Part shown: positions 20,891-33,110 of the stretch, piece after piece
How positions within the stretch are numbered: position 1 is the stretch's first letter
Layout: each line of letters opens with the position of its first letter
Source: Lumbricus rubellus
Lineage: Eukaryota; Annelida; Clitellata; Crassiclitellata; Lumbricidae
NCBI GenBank assembly: GCA_945859605.1
Contig: OX243820.1
Span: 28,281,396-28,345,395 of the forward strand
Direction of reading: 5' to 3'
Length of the DNA: 64,000 bases
Notes under the pieces: generated by a model
Databases searched by the model: none
Told to the model about the DNA's origin: nothing
Seen by the model: only the letters and a program-made list of their open reading frames with translations
Translations under genes and position numbers: made by a program

Positions 20891-21232
20891 TAATATGTTT
20901 TTATTTCCAACCTGTTGCGAATTTTTCCGCCTAGTGCAGTGCAATTCTTTTAATGCAGCCCGGCTTCGAGGTTAAGCCGTGTAGTAAAACAAACTCCCGG
21001 TACAGCGCTGAAATGTCAATGATATTTTCTCTCATAAAATGAGTTAGGAGGAGATCTGAGAGGCTGGGGATCACTTTTTGGATATATTATTATCTTATCT
21101 TTAATTATTTGTTATTTTCAGCTTGTTGCGACTTTTTTCCGGGTAGTACATTGCTAACAAAATGCGATATGGGGAAATATTTAATTTTTGAAATTTATTT
21201 TTGAGCAGCCGACCAACAGCTTTACTAGGCCT

Positions 21233-21254
21233 CAAAGTGTATTAATACACTTTG
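21233..21254. repeat. 22-bp perfect palindrome
   Basis: CAAAGTGTATTAATACACTT plus TG is self-complementary and is flanked by ACTAGGCCT on both sides in direct orientation. Confidence 0.7.
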
Positions 21255-21450
21255 ACTAGGCCTAACGAGTTTACATATTAAGGACTGGCGGAAATACAAT
21301 TTATCTGCTGGAAACAGTGAAATTACAGATGAAAAATTAAATATCAATTAATATAATTATTTAAACTATGTAAAATTAATGTCGATCTTGGAGACAAATG
21401 CACACAGCCAGTTACAAATAAGAAATGATACAGAAAATCATTATCATTCA

Positions 21451-21670
21451 ATCAATCAAAATTTAAATAGCGCCCCTTCAAGGTACCTACTCAGAGGCGC
21501 TCCCGGCCGAGAGCAAGCGAAAAAAGTCTTCAGCAGTAATATCACAGTATAGATAACAAACAGTACGTGCATCTGTTAGTAAGAGATAGTCCAACGACCT
21601 CATATATATTACTAGACAGAGCTTTCTATGTTGAGCTGCCCAGTGACGTTCAAACCGAATAAAGAACAAG
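21451..21670 (-). mobile_element. SINE/LINE 3' end, antisense
   Basis: Read on minus: GGGAGCGCCTCTGAGTAGGT, ACCTTGAAGGGGCGCTATTT, AAATTTTGATTGATTGA. This is the best-preserved copy of the common tail. The upstream minus ORF to 21669 shows no clear protein match. Confidence 0.65.
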
Positions 21671-21690
21671 AGCGTTTTATTTTATGAGCT

Positions 21691-21865
21691 GTGATTGGTT
21701 GAGCTAAAAATAGAATAACCGTCATAAGCTTGTGATTGGTTAAGCTAAAATTAGATTAAACGTGCTGAGCTTGTGATTGGTTGAGCTAAAAATAGTAACC
21801 ATGATTAGAACGTGCTGAGCTTGTGATTGGTTGAGCTAAAAATAGTAACCATGATTAGCGATTAC
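21691..21865 (+). repeat. Four tandem units each with GTGATTGGTTGAGCTAAAA
   Basis: Units start at 21691, 21732, 21773 and 21823 (41, 41, 50 bp spacing). Each contains GATTGGTT, the reverse of a CCAAT box. The last two units are identical over about 50 bp. Confidence 0.85.
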
Positions 21866-22497
21866 GAGAAAGTTCCCAAGGTGCTTCAGCAGAAACCACG
21901 TGATCCCACCGGCCTGAGATAGTCCGTTCATTAGTAGCAGCTTAAAAAACGCATCCGCGACATGGTTTATCCATAAGAAAAGGGTCACGCACAGCCTCGA
22001 TCATGGGATGATCACGTGTGGCGTCACCGCGTCGGTTGGACTTGGAGAGTGTAGGCCTGCTTAAAATCTTTGGTGGAGGCTGATGCAAAGTTTTTAACTG
22101 TTAAAATCTTTTGACAGAGGTTATTTGAGTCGCTTAAAGTGTTTTATTTTGATGGTTGAGGAGGCCTTATCGTTGCAGGTAGGCCTATGAGCAAGTTTTT
22201 TAGTGATAAAGTCGCAAAGTGCCGTCTAACGCGTTTGACTGAGTCCATCACAATCCTCTGGTTTCGCGCTTTTAATCAATCCAAAAATGGCCAACGTTAA
22301 GGACGCGCAATGCAATTTATCCAGTGGTTAAAGTGGTCACTGGTTTGGATGAGCAGTGGGAACGCTGAATGTTTCAGCATTGGTTTTTAGATAATTATGA
22401 AACTGCGTGCTTAGAAGTGTTCATAGTTTGAATGATCAATAATATTCTTGTATGCCATTTTTGACTATTGTAGGATCCTAGAATGATGGTCGATGAT

Positions 22498-22970
22498 CTG
22501 ACCAGACTGCAGCAGGCAGAACTTGAATTTGAATGTCTAGTCTAAAAAAAGCTTTCTACAAGGCAATTGTGGACTGGATCAAATAAAACCCTAAAGAAAA
22601 TACAGGGTAATACCTACACCGACAGATGGAACTTGTGACAAAGGCCAAGGAATTCACATGATAGCAACTGAATATTCGGTCGAAGAAAGTGATCTGCAAG
22701 GCAATTATGAAATGGATCAAATCAAACCGAAATGAAAATAACACCTTCCAAACAATTTTGTTCAAGCAAGATTCAGCTCATCAAGATTCAGCTGCCTCTT
22801 CTTTCGGCTCCCTACCTGATGAGTGCCGTCTGTCAAGAAAAACTGCTTAAACAAGACTGGCATTACTTGGATGAAGCAAAACTCTTCACTTGTCACTGGC
22901 TGAAGTTGTTCCAGAAATTATACATTCAGAAAAATGAAAGCTTGCAAGCGTATCTTGGTTAGTACCTAAA
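22498..22970 (+). pseudogene. Broken partial copy of KLHL8 exon 1 (BACK end) with splice donor
   Basis: Segments match KLHL8 4050-4470: CAGATGGAACTTGTGACAAA (compare 4052), AATATTCGGTCGAAGAAAGT (4186), then an open run (to 22962) with KIQLPLLSAPYLMSAVCQEK and LDEAKLF...WLKL, ending TATCTTG|GTTAGTACC. The donor and the first intron bases equal those at 4462, so this is a DNA-level duplication, not a retrocopy. A TGA (at about 22657), a stop after SNRNE and missing segments break it, and a GGCAATT...TGGATCAAAT piece occurs twice (22562 and 22698). The BTB part and kelch exons were not found nearby. Confidence 0.85.
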
Positions 22971-24640
22971 AATCTTTTAAAACTGTTTTGCATCACCCTT
23001 GTTTAGGTCAGTTAAAATGGTTTTTGGCATGCATGCCATTTCAGAATTTCAAAGGTTGCTGTATGCCATGTGTATGGGTTTCTTCATTTATTGCATTTAC
23101 TATGAAATTTTAATCATCAGTCAACCTTAAGTTCAAATTGACTATAGCTTGCTCTGCTACATGCACAAGTATGGGCAATGATTCTATAAATGTATTTTAA
23201 ATTTGTCAATAGTGTTTTTTGAAAAATTTATGCTAATTTTTTTGCAAATAAACTTATATTGGCAACCTATATTTGTATAAGGATGCAGGAAACTTTTGTG
23301 CATTTGATTGCTTGTGGAGTCATTGAGATGTGATGCTAGTTTAAATTATAACAACTATTATTTCTGCAGTTTATAATACCCCTTCCAGACTGTCTACTCA
23401 AGGGTACGTACTTTCAACCCAATCAGGGTCATGTGGTGCAGTCTTTAAAGCTAGAGAGAAATTGAGCAGAGTATAGGCAATAGGAACAGTGACACAAAGT
23501 GAAAAATCAAAAATTTGAAATAGTTGGGGTCCTTACAATTTCAACACATGTAAAATTTGAAATGCTATAGTTGTATGGGTAATTGTAATTGTGACAAGAA
23601 GTTTATATAATGCCTCTTATGGATGAACGTCTACATTAAGCTGTATCTACATGTACATAGATAATCTAATGTGATGTATAGCAGAACTGGATTTATTTGG
23701 TGTGTCGCAGGGTGAGAATTGCCAGGAGTTGCGGGTTTAACAATCTTTCTTAGGACCACACAGTAAAGTATTCATTGCACATCCCAATGCCACATAAATC
23801 AGCGTCTAATTTCGTACAATACTCATTCTGGTGCATTGTAAGAAAGTTCTCTTACAATTTTCTATTTAAAAGATGCAGATTCATCAATGTTGTCACTCTT
23901 GAGCATCATAGCATGTACTTTCTCTGATCACGCCTAGATGTAGAAATGTCCTTTGAGGACAAGTTCTCTTGGTTGCTGGATGTAAATATTTTGGGAATTC
24001 CTCTCAGTAACTATTCTTTCTACTCACTTGTAATGTCATTTCACTTTACTAGACGGCTGGTAAGTTATAGCCTTCAGGAAAGAAATAACTTAACTAGTAA
24101 AACAAAAGATTTTAGTAATTGCTGCCATTTAGTGAGTTACTCGATTTGAATCATTACATGTCATCCAAAATGACTTGAATCAAAGACGCTAGTATTCATT
24201 ATGAAGTTTTGTATTAAGGAACTTCAAGATAAACATACATTAATGCAGAAATTCCTATTTGCCTATTGTGGCTTTATAATTAAAACATATATTATGAACT
24301 TTCCTTATCTGGATGCATGTGACAGTTGCTTGTCTCCAGATGATTGTTTTGCAACCCCAAAAAAGTCCTTTGCCCCCACCCCCCAGATTGTTCTCATTTA
24401 ATGCTACTAATCGGTGATAATAAAGAAAGTGTAGAATCGGAAGTAGACTGATCAAGGCTGGAATTCGTCTCTCACAATTGACTCTCGATTCACTCTGTCA
24501 GGAATCACAGTTGATGTTTGGTCAGATAGGGCTTCATAAGAAGGCTGTGAACATAGAATGTCTTTTACTTCCTCTATGCAGAATCTGTCAGTATTCTGGA
24601 CTAGATATTGCTTCCTATCAGTGGAAGCTCTCCATGGAGG
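22971..24640. other. Stretch with no recognised gene
   Basis: AT-rich non-coding sequence continues from the KLHL8 pseudo-intron. I saw no conserved ORF, and no repeat strong enough to name. Confidence 0.4.
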
Positions 24641-24654
24641 AACTATTTCTGGTA

Positions 24655-24780
24655 TATATATATTCAAGTGCTTAATCCTGAGCATCAGAAAGTTTATATA
24701 TAATTCCTGGGTCATATTTTTCCATATGTGGCAGATGACACGACCTGGTACTTTGCATCAAACTCAAATTGGCAGAACAG
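24655..24780. repeat. Copy 1 of a duplicated segment (partner 27672-27800)
   Basis: AAGTGCTTAATCCTGAGCAT, CAGAAAGTTT, ATTCCTGGGTCA and CCTGGTACTTTGCATCAAAC recur in the same order and spacing in both places. Identity is high but not complete. Confidence 0.75.
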
Positions 24781-24891
24781 GAGATTGTTAAATTATTTAA
24801 CTCTCTTAATCTTAGTTTGGAAGAGAAATATGACTGCCAACTTTTGGCAGACCTCGGCAAAAACAAATATGCTGCCTTTCTCAGCTCTGGT
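24771..24891 (+). other. Exon-like open stretch of unknown identity
   Basis: It reads AEQEIVKLFNSLNLSLEEKY then CQLLADLGKNKYAAFLSSG, followed by a GTAAGA donor-like site at 24892. The composition is protein-like, but I do not recognise the family and no linked exon was found. It lies just after a duplicated segment. Confidence 0.2.
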
Positions 24892-25879
24892 AAGAACTGC
24901 TTTGTTAATTTTTTTGTGACTGGAGTACTTTATTCAGAGTTAGTTATTCAGTTCATTCAGAGTGCAAACCTTGCTCAAGTTAAGTTGACATTTCAAATAC
25001 CCAGGTGGGATACATAAAACAAATGTCCAATGGGAAGGAAAGAATATCTCATATGACTATAGTCCTTTAGCAATTCTCCATGCTCAATAAGCAATAACAG
25101 AGTTAGTTATTCGGTTTTTGTCCAATGCAGAACTGCATTATAACAACTTTGTTATAAAAAATGCTGAGATCTGTCTCACCAAGGCCACACTCTTCCATAT
25201 TATAATTAATGTGGGAAACCATGGAGTCTAAACTCTTTTCTAATTGTCCTACATTCCTAAATGAGATCTGTTGTCTCAATGAATCATTTATTATTTCAAA
25301 TAGTGTCGCTTTAAAAAGAGTCGAGATATAGAGATGCCTCCTGGTTGTTCAGGATTATGATGAAGTATATGGGTTTGCTGTGTTAGTCAAAACTGATCTA
25401 CAGCATCTTTTGTGGGGTCGTCGTCTTTCATGTTTTGAGATGTTGACACAGACTGCCTATCAATCTGCTCACAAAATTCAGATCTATGGGTACTGATCTC
25501 ACAAGCCCTTTTCGTTTTTCACCATCATTCATGTGTCACATGTAGGTTTCTGAAGTTATTTTGCAAATGGAAAGTGTTTCCACATATATCAGATCTTGGT
25601 CTTTGCAATGCACTATTTGGCTGAACTTGTTTCCATATTTTACTGAAGATTTTTGTCTGAAACTGGTTGTCTTTTTTTACTCAACTGACATGCTTCTGCA
25701 GTGTATACTCATACGGTACTATAATACTGCCTATATAAACCTTGTATACTAAAACGACCTGGCAATAAAATTAAATCTGCAGACATGGCAGCTGTAACTC
25801 GACCTGGAATATCTTATCCATAGTTGTCCCAAAACTAACCCCTGGAGGAAATTAGCAATGTCACCAAGTACAGTTTCTT

Positions 25880-26110
25880 TGCTCCTAGCGTGATGACATT
25901 TCTTGCCTTACTCCCATGGTAAACCGGAGATGGTCTTTGTTTCAGTGTCTCGTCAATCTCAGTAAATATATTGGAGAATAGAGAGATATATAGTGCAATA
26001 TCTAGGGTGTGATGATGGGTGGTAGTTGATGGAGACAACGGAGATTTCGTTCTTATCAATCTTGTACCACAAGACTTTGTGACCCTACTTCTGACCACTA
26101 GCATGTTTGC
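25880..26110 (-). other. Segment with a diverged paralogue at 30955-31045
   Basis: GATGACATTTCTTGCC, CCCATGGTAAACC and TTTCAGTGTCT recur at 30958-31025 with similar spacing. A minus ORF covers the first copy (EIDETLKQRPSPVYHGSKAR). It may be a shared repeat or an exon duplication. Unrecognised. Confidence 0.3.
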
Positions 26111-27671
26111 TGGTGATGATTAGAGATGAAGGAGGTATCTTTTACGTATACGCACATACTCCCTCACCGCTTCGTGCTGACCGGTCCATGCGATACAAAT
26201 CATACCCTTCAAAATTTACAATGTCGTCCAGGTGTTTGTTCTTGAGCCATGTTTTGATTATACTGTGTCTATGTCAGCACCATAGGCCTCAATGTCTACG
26301 GATAGCTGCGGGTAGGAGGGCGTTGTTTTTAACTAAACTGTGCATTAATTAAGTATATACAAACTGGTTCCATAGGAGATTTGTCAAGTTCAGGTTTGGA
26401 AACTACGTCTGTAATCGATTTTGCAGGCAGTAGATTTGGTCTGTGACTGCATGGGGTTACAAGAGATCTCGACAAGTGACAAGGTTAGGCTGTTGTATTT
26501 CGCAGCCCTGAGATGACTTGACTGGTCGCGGATCGGCCAGGCAGATCGGTGTGGGCGGCTGGTTGTGATAACCACCGGTACTAAGTCTGCGAAGGTGGCG
26601 GTTTGCCTTCGCCTGCCATGATGATGCTACCCTCCTCTTCGACCTCGAAACTGACGTTTTAGCCCAAGTAAGTTGACATCTCAGCCGGGACTTCTTCTGA
26701 AGATGGAGATTACCGGAGCTGGATGAGCAGATCACGGTTATACCGAGTCTGAAGACGTACTGCATGCGATAATAGTGCGTCGGAAATAGTCCTTGCAATT
26801 TCTTGCTTTTCGCTTGGTCTTTTTAGAGTTTCAAGCATGTGAAGCGCAGTAGTTCATCAAAAAAATCAAGGGAAGAATTCTAAAGAGGAAACGTTCATAA
26901 CAGTAAAGCAGCAGGTGTATTAAGAGTATGCATGTCTTCATGACTAGTTACTCAGCTCCGTCAAACTAATATGAATATTGCTATCCAACCTGTATGCTTA
27001 GAGAGTAGTCATACGACAAGCAGATGTACATTCCTATATGAAACCAATTTCGCTAGGTTCAGAGTATTTATAACCATGCGCTTCAATATATGCTTCAGCG
27101 CAAGTGGTCATTTCTTAAATTCTTTCAGAGTCATTTTTGCTCTCTCTTTCAAGAACATTCTCGGTTCATTTGAACATGTAAGGAAGAATTGATCTCTTAA
27201 TAGCAAATCTTTCAACCCTTCATAAGTTTTCTCAAAACCCGCTTGTGATAACCACAGTTGCAGATAACGCTTTGAACATTCTCTCAATAAAGTTCATTGG
27301 GGAATGGGGATTCCCCCGCTTCTATCTTACAAGATTTAAATTTTCCGTGTACCCACCTTCAGTTAGAAGAAATCTTTTCAGCAGAAAAGTTTGGTTGGAA
27401 CGGTCTTTAGCACTAACAGTGCATTGATCACACTCTGGCCTACTTTGAGTTGCAACAGTTAGCCATGAAAACTCGAAATAAAAGTTGTTGAAATTTCGAT
27501 TTTTACCAGCTGTTTTCGTCTAAGTCTTTTGCAGACCAAAGTTATGTGTCTGTTGGTACAAGTTTTCAACCACTCTCGCTTTAATCCATAAGAAAACGCG
27601 TAAAACATGTGTTTTGGCAGTTTATTGCGCGTGCGGCAGCTTTTTAGGTGCCCATTCCCGATGTTAGCAAG

Positions 27672-27800
27672 TCCTATCTGGTATATTTTCAAGTGCTTAA
27701 TCCTGAGCATCAGAAAGTTTGTATTTGATTCCTGGGTCACATTGTTCAGTATATGGCAGATGACATGACCTGGTACTTTGCATCAAACTCAAATTTGTCA
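27672..27800. repeat. Copy 2 of the duplicated segment at 24655
   Basis: See the partner copy. Downstream sequence diverges right after CATCAAACTCAAATT in both copies, marking a duplication edge. Confidence 0.75.
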
Positions 27801-28768
27801 TTCTGGGATATTAAAGTATTCCATCTACTGGTTAGACGAGAGGATATAGAACCGAAGGGAATAATAATGGGAATAATGGTCTTTATTAATTAAGGTTTTG
27901 TGAGTTGTTCGGGATTTCCAAATCTCAAGTTTAGTTTTACGTAAAATTCTGCGATTATATCCTCTCCTATTGAGTGAACAGACTAATATGATAATATTTA
28001 TTACAGGCCGTGTCAAAATCATTTTTAAAGGAACAAATCCGTTTGAACCGTAGGATTTGGGACCTGAGAATTCCATTTCGATGGTTGATACCCATTGCTA
28101 GATGAATACTTCAGAGGCTATTGTCCGGTAGGCTATATCTAGTACTTAGCAACTTTGGTACATGCTCAAAGTGGCCACCTGGAAAAGCAAACAATTCCCA
28201 CCCGGTTGGTTATTCCTTGGATTTGACACTTCGCATGTTTGAATCCAAAATAATCGGATGTGTAGTGTGTTTATCATTGATTGTTAACGTCCATGGATTC
28301 TTTGATCTTCGGCTCTCTATGTAAGAACACTTTAATACAGATTTAAGTCCATGATTGCATGGTATGAATGAGATGTTAGAGAATTCCATGTTGGCTGAGG
28401 TTGATAGTGACTGTTTTAAAATTGGATGAATCCTGTTGTCTATCTGAATCCGGTGAAAAAGGTGTAGATATAACATTCTAAATGATATCAGCAAAATCTT
28501 CAAGGGATTGGGTGAATTCTGTGCAGAAGATCCCGCTTGGTAATCAATGTTGTGTGGGAATGGTGCATAGATAATAAGAAATATTCAAGTCAACAAAATT
28601 GTCCTGTTGGGCAGAGTTTTCAGTAGATGGGTATTTTGCTATCGATCGTTATACGAAGTTGAAGGGCTGTATCCTGTGTATCAGGTTGGTAAACAGCATC
28701 ATGTAAACTCGAAACAACAGTAGATGAGGCAAATTGCTCCATTGGTCGTATGGGTTTTGTAGTTGGTT

Positions 28769-29343
28769 TCATCTGTTTCGATGTGTTAACGGTTCTCTGT
28801 GATAAGGGTTGAAGTTTAGATGTGGGGTTGCTGTTTGAGGATGGATGTAGATTTCGTCAGTCCAATCCGTCCTCGAATTCGACTGTCCATTCAACCATCC
28901 CATGGAGTGTGCACTATTGCCACGCCCTCCGGGTGCTTGCGTATGAGTTGGACTATTGGTGTGTATGTTCTTACTGGCCTTGCATGTCTTAACAGGTGTT
29001 TGCATCACAGAACTGTTGGCATTATCAAGCCTGTCACCATGATCATTTAACAAATTAAAGCAGATCGAAACAGCAATTTGGTAATTTTCCTCACGCAATT
29101 CGATCTCTCCCTGAGGATCCACAGGTTTGAATGTTGATGGGTGTTCAATAAAAAATTGAACAGCCTCATCAACAAGGTATTTGTAAATTTCGGTAGAAAC
29201 TTCTCCTTAAAAATTCTTCAAATTGCTCATAGTCAAAGATTCACCACGATCAAGTAATTTGGTAACAACCTGCACCACCTTCTGTTTGCAACCTGTTGAT
29301 TTCTTCCTCGCTTTGCATGTCTTGACAGGTTTTTGCATCACAG
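28769..29343 (-). other. Coding-like minus stretch, unrecognised, with an internal repeat
   Basis: On minus, STEIYKYLVDEAVQFFIEHP, FKPVDPQGEIELREENYQIA, VSICFNLLNDHGDRL and VMQTPVKTCKA are open from about 29206 to 28769. A VMQKPVKTCKARKK phrase upstream (29302-29343) repeats VMQTPVKTCKASK. A stop lies between the two. I do not recognise the family. It could be a gene remnant or transposon protein. The right end is interrupted by the hAT-like insertion. Confidence 0.3.
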
Positions 29344-30610
29344 CAGTGATATTTTCATTAACGATAAGTGAAATTAGAACTGAAAATATTGATTTCCGTT
29401 AAGTATAACTATAACTGTAACTGAAATTATTTTAAGAACGAAAACTGAAATAGAACGGAAATTGAGCACACCGAACTGAAATTAGAATAAAAACGAAAAT
29501 TAATTCTCGAACTGAAATTAATGAAAAAAATTGAAATTTTAATTGACAGTTTTTCCGATGCAGCTGTGTTTGTTTAAAAGATGCACAATCATACTTTCTG
29601 ACTTACAACTTTTGTATCTTTTGCCTAACACAGTGTTACTTAACCAGTGTTCGACCGAACCCATGGGGTTCGATGAGCCTGTGCCAGGGGTTCGGCAGAG
29701 GTCCTCTGAAATTATTATATAGGCCTACATATTCAGGGGCAGTGAGTGTGAGTGAAAAATCATTTGCTATTGTTTCCAAACGGCAACAACAAAGAACACA
29801 TTAAGATACAATTGCAAATTGGTAGTGTTGGTACGGTCAACTGCTAGTAGTTCATGCATTGAATGTATTAATAATTTATTGTATCACATTTTGGTACAAT
29901 TTTTTATTTCCTTTTGTTCCGACTAGTTAAAAAATTATTGCTCAAACTTGATGGGTTCGGTGAGTGGTCATGGATTTCTCTTGGGGTTCGGCTCCCTTGA
30001 AAAGGTTAAGAACCACTGGCCTAGCATGTGCTTTATTACGGTTAGTTTAAAAACAATTTTTCATTTGGACTTCCCTGTAAATTTATAATTTTCAACTTCG
30101 CGATAAGACTGGAAATCACTTGGCTAAATGACGAAAATAATGTATTGGACTTTTTAAGTAGGTTTGCTGCGAGGAAATAGAAAAATAAATGTGCTTAGGC
30201 CTATCCATGCAAGGCTTCGTGGATCTAGCCTACCCTCAAATGGAGGGCTGTGGAACTACATAATATGATAAAATTTTAACATTTTACCTTTGCGCCCACA
30301 GAATATAAAATTCTACTAAAAAATATATTAAGAAACGGACCAGGCAAAATCATGGGTGGCTGAAAACTTTCATGCGACTTGGCCTAATCCGAGTCAGTGA
30401 CTTCACCACGGAGAATGGGAGAAAGCATGAGTGCTCCAGAAAGACGCAAGCAAAAGAACTGAATTGAGAACTGAAATTATTTCGAAAACTGAATTAGAAG
30501 TATAACTGAAATTTTTTGAAGAACTGGAACTGAATTAGAACTGAAATTGAGACCATCCGAACTGAAATAGAAGTAAAACGGAAATTATTTCCTGAAGTAA
30601 AATATCACTG
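29344..30610. mobile_element. hAT-like transposon, 1.27 kb, with 8-bp target duplication
   Basis: The ends CAGTGATATTTT and AAAATATCACTG are inverted. The flanks are CATCACAG at 29336-29343 and again at 30611-30618, an exact 8-bp duplication as made by hAT transposases. Both subterminal regions are filled with degenerate GAACTGAAATTAGAA units (left 29390-29540, right 30455-30600), resembling hAT transposase binding sites. No transposase ORF is present. A second hAT-like element sits inside. An empty-site relative occurs at about 28985-29040. Confidence 0.85.
29631..30018. mobile_element. Nested hAT-like MITE, 388 bp
   Basis: The ends CAGTGTTACTTAACC and GGTTAAGAACCACTG are inverted with small mismatches. 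The target duplication is GCCTAACA (29623-29630) versus GCCTAGCA (30019-30026), 7 of 8. The interior repeats GGGGTTCGGTGAG-type sequence. Being inside the 29344-30610 element, it inserted later. Confidence 0.85.
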
Positions 30611-31464
30611 CATCACAGAAGTGACAGAACTGTTGGCATTATCAAGTCTGTCAGTTGAACATATGGACACAATACATTTGCATGCGCCTAAAGGCAAATA
30701 AGCCTGGGTGAAACTGAAGAAACTTCTTCAAGTCCAAACTTTAAGATCTCTGACTTCATTGAATTACGAATGATCGTGCACAGTCATTCTAAGTCCAATT
30801 GACCCTGTGACAATTTATCACAAACGAAATGCATTAAATTAACAGACGTTTCACTGGTAAGAGAGACGTCTAACTCAGTATGGCTGACACGAAACACTAA
30901 TGGATGACATCACATCAATTCAAGTATGGTCCGCGCATCAAAAGATAAGTAAATCTCACATGATGACATTCCTTGTCTGTGTTCCCATGGTAAACCAGGA
31001 ACTGACTTTGTTCCAGTGTCTTACACCTCTTTACACCAATATTGTTGAGGAGCAAGTACACAATTTTTCTACTGGAAAACTAAATAAGCAAAAGAATGTC
31101 ATTTTTCTCTTGTGTACCAACACACCAGTCTCACCAGTTACTCAAAATGAGTGCAAGTGACTATAAGATTATTCAATAGATTTCCATGTAGTTCATTGAA
31201 GTAGTGAAGTTTCGTAATCTGTAAGTGATGATCTAAAACAGTGGCTGAATTGAGAGCTCTCTGTTGTTCATTTGCATTATTTGCATACCATGCTGGTACT
31301 GACATTCTTTCTTCAAGACAGGTTGTGGCACACAGTTCACAAAGATGAATTGGTTGTATACATAGGTTGCACAGCGTGTATTGTGCCAAATACTAATTTC
31401 ACCATTTGCATACTAGTTTCTGGCACTCATTAAAAACAAAAAGGGCTGTCGTGTGTGACTGCAT

Positions 31465-31475
31465 GAATGTGTGTG

Positions 31476-31507
<32 letters not shown>

Positions 31508-31510
31508 AAC
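31465..31510. repeat. TA dinucleotide microsatellite
   Basis: GTGTGTATATATATACATAT followed by a TATATA run. Confidence 0.85.
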
Positions 31511-31789
31511 TATGTGTACGTATGTGAATATGTATCAAGACAAGACAAGTTTCTGACAAAAGCGTTTTCTCCGTGCGAGCCTACAGGATATAAATATAAT
31601 TTTCAACCAAACAGTATAATAGAGTCACCAACGGTAAAGCCACATTTGTGTGTGGGCCCACGCACACACATAAAACCAACCTACTGATCTCCATCAACAG
31701 TTGACATGGATTTAAGAGTCATTATGCTGGTGTTGCTGTTAGTCCTAAGTTTGTGGCATAGTGTCTCGAGCAATGGAGGTTCGACATGT

Positions 31790-33110
31790 CCATTAGTTGG
31801 TTTAGTAACTGGCTGGAAACAGTTCGCTCTGCAAACAACACCAACTTTTGATGTACAAATACCTTCTGTCCACACTTTGTGTAGAGTTGAAGAGGACTGC
31901 AACAAAAGTTAACATCTGGTATTAGCCTACAAAACAATTCATCAGACTGTATCTAGCGACTTCTATAGTGCTGCTATCTTAATGCACACGCCACTAGTTG
32001 TGTGGTTTTCTATTTTTAGTTTCTAAACAATCGTAGACAAGATACTTTCTAAAAAGGTTAAAACAGCAAATGTCGTAAGAGAAACTGATAATCGCTGAAG
32101 GCAGTGCATGGAGGCAATGAGTACTCATGAAACTCGTTAGGTAGCTTCTCAAGGGCAAGGTAATTCCTGCAGCATGTTAGGAGATCAACTATTGGGTTGA
32201 TGGAAGAACAGCATCACCAAATCTAATTTAAAAAACCCAAAAGACTAAACAACAATAAATTCCAGAAAAATTGAATGTTATTTTATACAATGTGTGCTCA
32301 TATTATTTTATTAAAAAATTAAAGACCAAGTCATGAAGTAAGGTAATCAACATAAGTCTAAGCAAATAACCTGACACATTTGCAGGCCAGTGGAATTTCA
32401 ATTAGGTTTCTGCAATCGGTCTACAACCTTTCCATCAGTTTCACTTCAAGTGACCATAGACCTTGCGCATGAGTATAATGGGTCATTAAATGCGCCACAT
32501 AAATTGTGAGATTAGATCGGAGACTGGCCTTCTTTGTCTTCGTCTTCAGATGATAAACTATGAACTGGCTGGTAACAGCTCGCTCTGCAGACACCACTGA
32601 CTTTGGATGAACGAATGCCTTCTGGCCGCATTTTGGTTAGAGCGGAAGAGGACTGCAACAAAAGTTAACATCCGATCTTGCACAGCAAACAACAATGTTT
32701 GCATCTGTAAGACAACAAAGTCATGAAGTAGGCCTAAGCTAATCAACATAAGACTATGTAATTAACCTGGCACACTTGTAGGCCAGTGGAATTTCAATCA
32801 GGTTTCACGAACCGGTCTGCAACCTTTTCATCAGTTTCACTTCAAGTGACCATTGACCTTCCGCATTAATTATAATGGGCCATTAAATGCGCCACATAAA
32901 TTGTGAGACTAGATCGGAAACTGACCTTTTTGGTCCTCATCATGAGATGATACACTATGAAATCTTCGGACAAAGTTCCCTCAGCACATATGACGGATTT
33001 TTTATGTGCATATATACTCTCTGGCCATTCTTTGTGAAGAGCGGAAGAGGGCTGCAACAAAAGTTAACATCTGGTTTTACACAACGATTCATCAGACTGT
33101 ATCTAATGAC
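31790..33110 (-). repeat. Three diverged tandem copies of an unrecognised segment
   Basis: GAAGAGGACTGCAACAAAAG followed by TTAACATC occurs at about 31889, 32648 and (as GAAGAGGGCTG) 33043. The middle and last copies also share AATGGGCCATTAAATGCGCC and neighbouring sequence (about 32340-32560 versus 32720-32950). On minus, each copy offers TTTTGTTGCAG acceptor-like sequence followed by a short open stretch (SSSALTKMRPEGIRSSK in the middle copy). This could be a decayed exon repeat. No family recognised. Confidence 0.55.

Noticed and set aside
20000..22000. Endogenous viral insertion
   Set aside because: No viral polymerase, protease or capsid motif was seen here or elsewhere; the RT sequences in the window are of non-LTR type.
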